From assembly GCF_003589595.1 (NCBI RefSeq), contig NW_020653200.1:4015280-4079279 (forward strand): 64,000 nt of DNA, read 5' to 3'. The notes beneath the pieces were generated by a model. That model saw nothing but the letters and a program-made list of their open reading frames with translations, was not told the origin of the DNA and searched no databases. Positions within the stretch are counted from its first letter, which is position 1. Each line of letters begins with the position of its first letter. Shown here piece by piece: positions 35,836-45,188 of the stretch. Made by a program: the position numbers and the translations under genes. This DNA is from Hyposmocoma kahamanoa. Its lineage: Eukaryota > Arthropoda > Insecta > Lepidoptera > Cosmopterigidae.

Positions 35836-36379
35836 ATATAAGAACATTATTAAATGTTATATTTAATTTTCTGTTTTAGTGAATATTTACTTAAAAATAC
35901 AAGTTGAAACGCTTTACTTTCTTGTGGAATGTGATGTTAGTATTTTGTTTGTATGACGTATTTTTACACTCATTTACCGCACTTTTCGTCATTTTCAGCT
36001 AAAATTCTTGAGCTGTTCACGGTGCAAGTTGACTTTGAAAACTGACGGCCCGCCCGCTCGTGTAAGCCTATTTGGGTCCCTACAATTTGCCTCACTTAGC
36101 GTGTGCAGACTAGTTTTCTATGCGTTATTATTCTAAGTATATGTATATATATTTTTTCCAATTCTGTGTAATACGGCAATTTCTTTATTATATTTTGAAA
36201 AATGTATGTAGCGTAAATTGTAATGTTCTTTCGTAAATTAATAAGGTATTTTTCGCAAACATGCTCGTAAATGTTTGCATTACTATCAAAAAACGAACAC
36301 GGGTATTTTGTTATTTAGGGACCGTGCGACTTCTTCCCGGCCAAGGTCTGCAAAGTAACTATGAAAATCCAATGAGCGC

Positions 36380-36465
36380 TGATTATAGACCAACCGGCGG
36401 CGGCGGGCGCGTCGACGAAAAAGTGTCGGCGGTGGCGGCGTTTTGGCGGCGTGAGCGCGACCTTG
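36380..36465. other. CpG-rich segment of unknown role
   Basis: AACCGGCGGCGGCGGGCGCG and GGCGGTGGCGGCG stand out from AT-rich flanks. The ORFs crossing it (36261-36533 plus, 36286-36525 minus) have no recognisable motifs. It could be a promoter or first exon of a gene whose body I cannot see, or a transposon remnant. Confidence 0.25.
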
Positions 36466-37019
36466 AAACGAACTTATATAACGGTGTTTATTTTGACAAA
36501 AACTGGTATACAAATACTGTTTCACCTCACTAGCTCGGAAATACTTTCTTTCTGATTAGAAATTTGCGTTCAAAAGCGTTTATTGCACGCTAGCGTGGAA
36601 AAGGTTTTTAAAATTCGAACTTGACGATGGACTGTGGTCCACGTAACTTTTGCTTTCGATGAAAAAAAAAAGATAATGACACGTTGAACTACGCGATTTG
36701 TCGTACATTACCTATTTATGTAATTTAGATCCGTTGGTATATTTTATTCTTGTTATTTTTTTTATTTGACATTAATAAATAACAATGACATTTTGTGTTT
36801 ATTATTTTAATTCGTCGAAGAACTAAAATAATTTCAATAATCATTTAATCGCTCAAAATAAAAAGTAGGTACAAACAAGAATAAAAATTGATGAGGTGTA
36901 AATTCAGAACGCATGCGCAGATAAACTTTTTCTTCTAAATTAAAAAAGGGATGTTTAACTGTTTCTCTTTCATCTACCATTTTCCTCGCTTTAGTGATGT
37001 GAAAAGTTGTGTTTTGCTC

Positions 37020-37170
37020 GGCAGCAAAGTTGTTTTGCGTCTCGTGCCTTGAAACCCGCGCTACGCTCTGGAATCTATTTTTGAACCACTACGAGAGAGT
37101 TCAATCTTAGCTTCCTTCGCTTTCTCAGGTTTCAATACAAGCACTCGCCTTAAACAACAACTTTGCAGCG
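37020..37170. mobile_element. Small MITE with AGCAAAGTTGTT ends
   Basis: The left end GGCAGCAAAGTTGTTTTGCG faces the right end AAACAACAACTTTGCAGCG. It is about 145 bp and non-coding. No clear target duplication. Confidence 0.5.
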
Positions 37171-37243
37171 TTGCATAACAAATAACTATTTTAAAGAAAA
37201 AAATAGAACAATGTATTTTTTATACCAATCAAATTTTTATCAG

Positions 37244-37464
37244 TTCGATCAGGCGCTCCGATCGTATGCACGCGCACGCTTCCGTATTTTGTATGCGTAG
37301 TGAAAATGGGTACGCCAGAAATTGACAATGAATGTTTTAAACAAAACATCTTCGAATATTAAGTCACAAGTTTCTTCTTAGAAATATAAATTTCTGGCGT
37401 CGCCATTTTCACTACGCATTCACAATAGGCCTGCGCGTGCCTATGATCGGAGCGCCTGATCGAA
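37244..37464. mobile_element. MITE with long (about 80 bp) inverted ends
   Basis: The left end TTCGATCAGGCGCTCCGATC is an exact reverse complement of the right end GATCGGAGCGCCTGATCGAA. Pairing continues with mismatches inward through GCGTAGTGAAAATGG and CGCCAGAAATT. The loop is AT-rich. It is a classic foldback-type MITE, non-coding. Confidence 0.8.
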
Positions 37465-37499
37465 TTAATCAATGAGGTGCTCCGATCCGATCAGCGCTA

Positions 37500-38820
37500 A
37501 TTTATGGATGCTAAGTAGCCGATATTCGGCCAAGCCATAAAATACCTGATAATCAAGAAAAGCAATTTTGAGTTGTTTCGAAACTCCATTCCCCACAAAA
37601 TCCCCAATTGAGTTTGTAATTCCCCAGACATTTTATTAAGTAACCTAACATCACCTTTTCCTATTTCAGAAATAGCCTAAATATCACCGAGTCGCCGATC
37701 ACACTTTTTAATCGCCATGCGACCTCTCGAAGCAGCTTAAATGGCGAAAAATCGCCTACTCTGGCACCACTGGCGCCGATTGCATTTGTCGGCGGCGCGC
37801 ATATCTACGTATGGGGGGTTTTCTCATCAGTCTCACTGGCAGGATTGTAATACCTTAAGGTCATAGACAGTAACGGCGCTTATCGTAAAATTACTGTACT
37901 ATATGGATCTCAAAAAACCAACTACAGGCTTTACAGTGCCAATTTCCAAGTGCTTTCTAGTAGTTGCCGCCTACTGCTTTTCCATAGAAAACTATTAAGA
38001 GTTTAAAACCTCAAATGGCTTTGGTTGATTCTGCGTAACAGTGAAACTGTTGAATCAATCCCTTTGGAAAAAATATACAGTAAAATTGAAGATATACTCT
38101 GATTACTATACGATGTATAAGCACGATTCCTAAAAATATTCACTATAGAAAAAAAAAAGATCATCAAAATTTTACAAAATTTTAATTTAAAGAACCCCTG
38201 TATTCAATAGGTGCTTCACATATTATACCAATGATTATTTTTTATATCAACAGAACTAAATAGAACGCGTATTACATTTTTCAAATTGCTTTAATTGCGT
38301 TTGTAAAAAAAATAAAATAGTCTGAAATAAAGCCAGTGTCCCTGATGCCGACTCAAGCAAAATGCACTGTATTAGTACGGGAAAAATTTTAATTCGAGCT
38401 AAGGTAATATCAACGCTTAATAACGTATTGAATTCAAATCATTGAATTTTGTAAATTATATTAATTAGATTTACATAAATTTTATATTGAATCAATGTAA
38501 GCAATGCGGCAAGACAAATACTGACATTTTCGTGTGCGGTCCTTTTTAAGTCCTGTCCTTAAAAGGGGTTAATATTAGAATTCGAACAAGATATTGATAT
38601 TATGAAATTAAGGACCTATGCAATAAACGTGATTAATAATATTGTGACGATTTAATGACACCAAAAAATACAAATAAAAACAGTTTAGTTATAGAGGACC
38701 TAGACTTTATAGCGACAGAGGTGGAGTAAATTCGCATCACTCGTTAACCGGCACATTACCGAATACTGTAAACGAATAGTTGAAGTAATTCATAATAATA
38801 ATATAAGTAACGTAATACAT
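37500..38820. other. No recognisable gene
   Basis: This is intergenic sequence downstream of the minus-strand NDUFS8-like gene. No motif-bearing ORF. A short hairpin (GGTCCTTTTTAAG / CTTAAAAGG) lies near 38540-38572. Confidence 0.4.
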
Positions 38821-39254
38821 TCATCGATATAAATGATTGTCTCTGATATTACTTGCGATTGCCGGCTCCCACCGATCGCCATTAAAGAGCAGTTTTTCTT
38901 TATTGTAAAGAAGTTCCTCGTGGGTTTCTGTAGAGTATTCGAAATTGGGTCCCTCAACTATGGCATCAACGGGACAGGCTTCCTGGCAGAACCCGCAGAA
39001 GATACATTTAGTGAGATCAATATCATAACGCGTGGCCCGTCGAGCACCATCGCAACGCACTTCTGCCTCGATTGTAATGGCCTGTGCCGGGCACACTGCC
39101 TCGCAAAGCTTACAAGCGATGCATCGTTCCTCACCAGAAGGATATCTACGCAAAGCATGTTCACCTCTGAATCGAGGTGACAGTGGCCCTTTTTCGAACG
39201 GATAATTCAACGTCGCCGGCTCTTTAAATATGTGGCCCAAAGTGACGCCCAAAC
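38821..39254 (-). CDS. NDUFS8: NDUFS8-like complex I 23-kDa iron-sulfur subunit, exon 2
   Basis: This is the last exon (residues 128-271 of a 271-residue protein) of the TYKY/NuoI-type ferredoxin subunit of mitochondrial NADH:ubiquinone oxidoreductase. The subunit carries tetranuclear clusters N6a and N6b on the route of electrons to ubiquinone, on the matrix arm. Both 4Fe-4S motifs are intact: [12 protein letters not shown] (Cys 172, 175, 178, 182) and [12 protein letters not shown] (Cys 211, 214, 217, 221). Between and around them are the near-invariant [17 protein letters not shown] and [20 protein letters not shown]. The acceptor is CTTTCAG|GTTTGGG, and the join to exon 1 is phase 1 and restores F-R-G-L-G-V. 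The stop is TGA at 38821-38823. Substitutions such as [11 protein letters not shown] and IRDNHLYR depart from the usual insect sequence as I remember it, hinting at a paralog. Confidence 0.93.
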
Positions 39255-39820
39255 CTGAAAGCGGTAATATTTTAGTGCACTTTAGAAGTAACTGATTGTA
39301 CTGTTCGGTACAAATGTCATATTTGTAGAGTAAATTAAATCTAAATGCACGTTGAAAATTATTATACATATAGACAAAGTTATTTATATAACTGCAAGTT
39401 TCTATAATGCGGTTCTAAAATCACTGTTAAGCACTAAACCCCTCTACTAGATAGTAGATAATAGATAGCAGATGTCGTAAAGTAGTCTACACCACGCTGA
39501 TGGAAGGATACGGCTTAGATGTCTCTAACATAAATACTATCTAAGTTACATAAATCTAGATTTTTTGCAAGTATTAAGTATCACATATTATACATAATAT
39601 TTTCATTCACCATTTGAATTTCATTAATTCACTAACAAGCATCGCCAAACCGTAACGTGTACATTTTGTGTAGCGCAACAATTTATAAATACAATTTTGA
39701 AACATTACACTCTTTACTAGGGACTTTTCGGTGTTATAAAAGCCGTTTCCCTGTAGTAAACTGTTCTTTTTAATACCTTCTTGTCAATATGTTTAGGCAT
39801 TATTTGCAAAAGGTAGTTAA

Positions 39821-40254
39821 GCGCAGGCCACACCGTGAGCGAAGCCATCTTAAGTTCGTAAAGCTTACGTAGCCGCGGTTTTCATGCATCTGTTCACACC
39901 GTGAATTAAGCTAACCGAGCTAACCCAACTATGTGGGCAACCTACCCAACGATCCCGCTAAGCTAAGTAAACTCTGTCACCCTTTTGCCTCGCTTCACCT
40001 CCGCACGTGTAGTGTTGTCATTAGAGGTGATCAATATAACGATAACAGATGATGTAATGCATTAGCTACTGCTTTGAACGAAAGACTAACGTCGAGTAGC
40101 AGCACTACGGCCTCGAATTTTCTTAGCTTTGCTTTGCATACTACATACATGCAGCATTACAGCTATGTAAGCTCAGTTGGCTTAGTTCGCAGAGTTGGTT
40201 GCATGCAGCTACGTGAACTAAACTAACTTAGTTTCGCTCGAGTTGTGGCCTGCG
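39821..40254. mobile_element. MITE in the NDUFS8-like intron
   Basis: The left end GCGCAGGCCACACCGTGAGCG faces the right end CGCTCGAGTTGTGGCCTGCG (reverse complement CGCAGGCCACAACTCGAGCG). Internal AAGCTAACCGAGCTAACC / GTTGGCTTAGTTCG words are also roughly symmetric. It is about 434 bp, non-coding, and lies wholly between the two coding exons, so it does not touch the protein. Confidence 0.65.
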
Positions 40255-40299
40255 GTTCAGTACAAAGAAAACTAAGGTTCAGCCTTAGTCTAAGGTAAC

Positions 40300-40681
40300 C
40301 TCGAAATATTTCAGTCCAAAAACAGATTTGCACAGCTCTATCAACGAAGTCCTTCACTGTAGTTCTCGGAGGTGTATCGTTTATGTAAATCCATTGAACT
40401 TCGTATTTATTCCTTGGGCAGTGGTAAAAAGGTGGACGAGCTATTGTCGGAGGTGAACTTTGTGTCGATGATGGTCCGTACGGTCCGCATGGAGGACACG
40501 GAGGGCACGGACGCTGGCAAGAAGGTGGTGGACACGGAGGGCATGGTTCTTCAGGAGGTAGCGGCACCTGTGGTGGACATGGCGGGAATTGTGCCCCGTA
40601 ACTTCGTATCGCTGACTTTACGAGACACAAACTTATTAAACCTTTACTTCGCTCTAACAGGCGTCGTCCGTACATGTTCAT
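40300..40681 (-). CDS. NDUFS8: NDUFS8-like gene, exon 1 (presequence and Pro/Cys insert)
   Basis: It encodes residues 1-127 plus one base. The start ATG at 40679-40681 is preceded immediately by an in-frame TGA, so it is the first possible start. Residues 1-29 (MNMYGRRLLERSKGLISLCL...) are Arg/Lys-rich with no acidic stretch, like a mitochondrial targeting presequence. Residues 33-63 consist almost only of Pro and Cys with several CPPC units, and Pro-rich sequence extends to about residue 85. Normal NDUFS8 has nothing comparable. From about residue 90 the conserved family sequence begins (KYEVQWIYIND, VKDFVDRAVQICFWTEIFRG). The donor is CGAG|GTTACC. The intron 39255-40299 (1045 bp) holds a MITE. 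Total length is 271 residues, versus about 210 for the human subunit. The opposite-strand ORF at 40372-40779 is a shadow. Confidence 0.82.
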
Positions 40682-40856
40682 TCAAGTCAACTCAAGTTTT
40701 GAAAATGTCGCCCATTCCTGTCAAAATTATTTTGTTTCAAATACAATGTATTGCAAAAGTTTATAAAGAAGTTAAATAGTAAGGAGATTTTATTACCTCA
40801 GTATTTTTAATATCTCGGACAATTGTATTCCTTAGACTATTATGGAAACCAAAGGA

Positions 40857-42955
40857 CATGTTATATTGACATATATAAATCAGACGTTATATGTATATGA
40901 TGCATTTTTTTTTTCCATCCTCTAAGATTTAGACGGTGAAACATAAACATTTTATTGTCTTTGTTTAACTACTGCGTGCCGTTGTAAGCCAAAAGGGATA
41001 ATAGAGCACTACATTGATTTATGTCAAACACGGGAATCGAAAATACGTAACGTCATTTTAAATGCCAACTGTCCTCGTTTTGCCATTTTTGTAAGTACCC
41101 TTTGATAACCGTTTCCAATTGTCAAAGGGAAGTACATCAAATGTCAAAACCAATGTTTGGCCAAATTTTTTAGTGAGTTATTCGCATGAATTGTAATGAA
41201 ATTGACAAAAATATTGACAGTGAGAACAATTAAGTATTTATAAAAATGCGTCGCTGCAGCATTATGGGGCGCGGCAGTAGAAAATCGGAAATCAACCGAA
41301 TGTTACATTAGACGCCTTTGCAAAGGATGCGACAAGAATTGGCGTATGCAAATACTGTAAGTGCTTTCCCAGAGATCTGCTCGCCATGACTAAACCCCAA
41401 ATGCTAGCCTCCTGGTCGGTCCTTTGGCAGGAATCACGACAAACTGTTGGTAGACACTATGGTAACCTCCAACCAAATCTACCCACTAAACCCTGGTTTT
41501 TTAAACGTCGCGATTTGCCTAAAAACATCACTTCCACTATTATTCGTTTGCGCTTAGGCCATGTTTGCACACCTGTATTTTTGCGTAAAATCAGAGTTCG
41601 AGACCACTCTCTGTGCGAGTGCGGCCTAGAAGACGGTACCTTGGAACACATTTTTTTCAATTGTCCTAATATTGCTGTTCCACTTTATAACTTACTTTCT
41701 CCAAAATTCCCCCGCCCCATTAACATAAACAACCTCTTAACTTTAGTGTTCTCCCCCCATATTGTTACTCTATGTAAATTTATCCACTTAAATAACATAT
41801 ATTTATAAATATTGTTTTGCTGTTTGGTCTTACATTCTCAACTGAGTACTCCCGTAGTCCAACTTACCAACACCGGTTAATGTCCTATTAGAGCTTAGCG
41901 AAATTTTTTTTTTTGTTTCGTTTTTTTTCTTTCAACTGTGACATTGGCAAAATCATCAGTTCTCATATTGATGGAGCCATAAAAATAAAAAGTGAAGTGA
42001 AGTACCCTTTGATAACCGTTTCCAATTGTCAAAGGGAAGTACATCAAATGTCAAAACCAATGTTTGGCCAAATTTTTTAGTGAGTTATTCGCATGAATTG
42101 TAATGAAATGGACAAAAATATTGACAGTGAGAACAATTAAGTATTTATAAAAATGCGTCGCTGCAGCATTATGGGGCGCGGCAGTAGAAAATCGGAAATC
42201 AACCGAATGTTACATTACACCGGCGTGTGTTATTTTTCTGCCTTTAAATCATAAAATAGCCGAAATATCTCATGTAATTAGACTCATTTAAGTAGTTTAT
42301 TCATAAGTCTTGCCGAATTTTGTTTTGGTTACTTTAGATTGCCTGTTTGTTAGTATATTTTGATGATTGTTGATAACGATTATTTTGAGATAGTGTTGTT
42401 CTAGTAAACAGACATATCATCGATATTCTGTTATTGAAACAATTCACTACGAGGTTTTTATTATTATTATTTTTAAAGTTTACCTACAAATGAAAAAGAA
42501 AGAAAGACTGGTTGGAAATTGTAGAACTAGTGAACATAAGCATTGGTATATATATATATGTATACCACCTTCGCTTGTTTACCTTCGCTTGTTTGCTCCA
42601 TTTTGAAGTCAAATTTTAATAGAACTTTGAATGTAACTAGATTACATGATAATGCATTTCCATCGTTACATTTTTTGGTAAATAACTTAATATTTAATTT
42701 TGATTAAAATGGTTCATTACTTGCCTAGTAATAATAGCCTAGTATTAATTATGCTTTGATTACAGTAAACTTTACAAATTTGCAAACATAAAAAACAGTT
42801 TCAACATTCAAGCCATACATTTGCATGTCGATATTGACTTATCTATGATTATGGTACAACACTAAATCCGCCATTTGTGGTACATTTTTGGTTTAGGTAG
42901 GTACGTCTATTCCGTAGATAGGGCAGCTCCTTTTCTTTATTTTTTTCCATCCTAT
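40857..42955 (-). repeat. 0.9-kb interspersed repeat, copy 2 (inverted, interrupted)
   Basis: It is the reverse complement of 22012-22908, beginning ATGTTATATTGACATA and ending near TTTTTTCCATCCTAT. Three differences enlarge it: a short TTTTTCCATCCTCTAAG insertion at 40905-40926, a LINE fragment with a 217-bp duplication (41311-42217), and an unmatched stretch at about 42260-42575. Non-coding apart from the LINE. Confidence 0.7.
41311..42000 (+). mobile_element. LINE 3' fragment flanked by 217-bp direct repeats
   Basis: The open frame runs from 41311 (in frame upstream of the ATG at 41386) to a stop at 41806-41808. It begins DAFAKDATRIG, the end of an RNase H domain (the usual motif is A-D-x-L-A-K-x-A), then continues with IIRLRLGHVCTPVFLRKI and CECGLEDGTLEHIFFNCPN, the terminal Cys/His motif of RNase H-type LINE ORF2. 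The 3' UTR ends AAAAATAAAAAGTGAAGTGA at 42000. The protein is truncated at its 5' side by incomplete reverse transcription, so it is not functional alone. Confidence 0.8.
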
Positions 42956-43142
42956 CAGCTGTATTCCAATTTTTTCCATCCTCTAAGATATCAACGTGCG
43001 CAACATTGTCAATAAAAATTGTCTCTGACAAATGTCTAGACAGGTACACACATAAAGTTGTTTGAATATTTTAAGCAACTCTCCTTCATTCTTTTTCCAT
43101 CCTTTAGGCTATTTATTTTTTTCCATCCTTTTAGCTATTTAT
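42905..43142. repeat. Clustered TTTTTCCATCCT motif
   Basis: The word TTTTTCCATCCT with a following (C)T(C/T)TA(A/G)G occurs at 42943-42954, 42970-42987, 43092-43107 and 43125-43142, and also at 40908-40926 and (reverse) 22012-22027. The surrounding sequence is AT-rich. Some occurrences coincide with ends or insertions of the 0.9-kb repeat. Confidence 0.55.
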
Positions 43143-43654
43143 GCATAATAGCACGTCCCGTTCGTATATTAATACTCATTTTTGAACGTGCGCGTTACGC
43201 GAGTGATATCTACTGCATTTCAATTTTGTAATTTATGCTCTGTAAATATACACTACCCAAAATATTATCAAGGCATTGGTTGATTTCATTATGATTTCAT
43301 TTCATACTATAACATAACAGTATAATTTTATTAGATACGTAAGATACATAAACGTATGCTTACAAATACAGAGATTTAATTTATTATGTAGTAGGTATAT
43401 TCTCTAAAGCGTAGTGTTTCATAGTAGGTACGTATTTCGATTCCTAAAATCCATTACCGGGTAAACATACAAGTTGCAATAGATATATTTCCTTCATCCA
43501 AATGAAAAGCGCGATTACATTGTTATCATTATTACAGTGAATTGAGTTCTGCTCTGTTTAAAAAAATGTATTTTTCCTGTTAGCGATTTCTTTAGCCACA
43601 TTTTTTTACCTTTTTTTTTCTGATACCAAGTTATGGGACGAACAAAACTTGTGC

Positions 43655-43998
43655 CTGGTTTAGCAGTTACAGTGCCACTCAAAGCCTTAAATTAAATCGC
43701 AAACTAAGACATAAGTTGATAAGAACCATGTGCCTGTAATTTCACTAGCACCCTTGCCTCTAATACCGAAACGCTTTAATGCTCACGTTAGGTACTGCTT
43801 GGCGGTAGGAATAGGTAAGGTGACATTTTTTTATAACACCAAGTCACGGGACAAACAAGTCGTAGGCCTGGCAGTAAGCGACACGCCTATTCGTGACAGT
43901 TGCAGTGCCACTCAGAGCTTTAAAACGCAAAAGGGGCACTGCCACTGCGCCCGTCCCCCTGAGACGTAAGTTGACAAGTCACACGTGCCTGTAATTCC
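43655..43998 (+). repeat. Dispersed repeat family A (tandem copies; left of MULE insertion)
   Basis: One copy covers about 43655-43820 (AGTGCCACTCAAAGCC, TGTAATTTCACTAGCACCC, CTGCTTGGCGGTAGGAATAG). A second starts near 43903 (AGTGCCACTCAGAGC, CACTGCCACTGCGCCCGTC) and is cut at TGTAATTCC (43990-43998) by the MULE transposon. It resumes at 46711. Confidence 0.65.
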
Positions 43999-44076
43999 CT
44001 TTATTCTCATAAGGACAGATTCTCAATAGGACGGATTCTCAAGAAGACGGATTCTCATGAAGACAGATTCTCAAAA
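43999..44076. repeat. MULE left terminal inverted repeat
   Basis: It comprises repeated 16-bp units such as ATTCTCAATAGGACGG and ATTCTCAAGAAGACGG, five ATTCTCA words in all. The outermost bases (CTTT versus CCATT on the right end) differ between the two termini, and the rest is identical. Confidence 0.9.
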
Positions 44077-44788
44077 AAACCGGAAATTGTACAGGTGCAC
44101 GCAAAAGTATTTGAAATACGCCTCGGTAACATAAGTTTACCGTATGTCTGCATGTTCCTTGCGCGTTGGTTACTTTTTGTATGGGCCTTTAAATAGTACT
44201 TTTTTTTGTCGTCGTGGCGATAATTGAGGATGCCTATCATTGAGGGATGCCTATTTCTAGCAGTGGACGTCTTTCGGCTGAAGTGATACTGATGATGATA
44301 TCACAATATTTGGTCAAAATGTCAATCCACTGTTCCCAGGGTGTAAACAAACCGATACATCATAAATGGTTAATTTGTGCATTTATGATGCACGTGATCA
44401 TTTTTTAAATTTATTTGAAATTATTAATTGATCCTTTTTTTCACAATACATAACATATAACGCATTATGGTGTGTCGGTTTGTTTCATCATCATCACACA
44501 GCCTGTATACGTCCCACTGCAGGGCACAGGCCTATGTATGGACCGTGGGTATCCATACACGATGCTTGTTGTTGACTCCCGGGGAATAGTGGATTGAAAC
44601 AGCAGAGTAGGTATATGAGTAAATTGCAGTGGAAAGTGTAATCTCCTTGCTGTATAATTTGTTTTGTTACTGGTGATTTGATAAAACTAATTATTAAACA
44701 TGTCATTGATTTGACATTGTCATGAAATATCTTGAATGTAAGCTAATTTTCCTATCTCTATGTAAAATCATTGATTTTTTTTTCAAAA

Positions 44789-44849
44789 ATGGATAAAGCG
44801 GGCCCTAGTTCTGGAAAAATTAACATCGTGATAATTGAAGGAAATAAAG
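44789..44849 (+). CDS. MULE transposase exon 1
   Basis: It encodes MDKAGPSSGKINIVIIEGNK plus the first base of Gly21. The ATG at 44789-44791 follows an A-rich stretch. The donor AAAG|GTACGA and acceptor TTGTTATAG|GTAAAG (intron 44850-45188, 339 bp) join in phase 1. The joined sequence places IVIIEGNKGKGRLSNQGMVL at the beginning of the FLYWCH domain, as expected for that fold, which supports the exon. The start at 45215 alone would truncate the zinc finger. Confidence 0.75.
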
Positions 44850-44975
44850 GTACGACTCAGTTTATGAGCTGTTAATTTTTATGAATATTCATTTACTGTG
44901 TCAGGACAGTTTTCCTATCGTCTCTGTTCCGTTTGGAGCTGTACAACATGTATTGATGGATAGAACTGGGGAGTA

Positions 44976-45143
44976 GTTCAGTTGTGATAGATCGGTTGAC
45001 CGGACCATACCATACCTAAACTTTCATGTGGTAGTACAGTTAACCGGACAGACGATAATTCTTAGTGACCATGGGTACAGTCAAATCTATAGACAACCAA
45101 AAGTTTAGCTGTGGTCCTGTCAACCGGTATATCACGACTGAAC
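44976..45143. mobile_element. Foldback element in the transposase intron
   Basis: The left arm GTTCAGTTGTGATAGATCGG..TTGACCGGACCA pairs imperfectly over about 42 bp with the right arm, whose reverse complement is GTTCAGTCGTGATATACCGG..TTGACAGGACCA. The arms fill half of the intron and leave both splice sites intact. Confidence 0.6.
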
Positions 45144-45188
45144 CACGGAAAAGAAGCACCGAATGAAGTTTTTTACTTATTGTTATAG

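Noticed and set aside
40372..40779. Plus-strand 135-codon ORF overlapping the NDUFS8-like exon 1
   Set aside because: It is the antisense shadow of the Pro/Cys-rich coding exon (Gly/Val/Thr runs mirror Pro/Cys codons) and has no family motif.
44002..44075. Short regularly spaced repeats resembling a CRISPR array
   Set aside because: Units are only 16 bp, lack unique spacers, and recur inverted at the other end of a transposon. The organism is eukaryotic.
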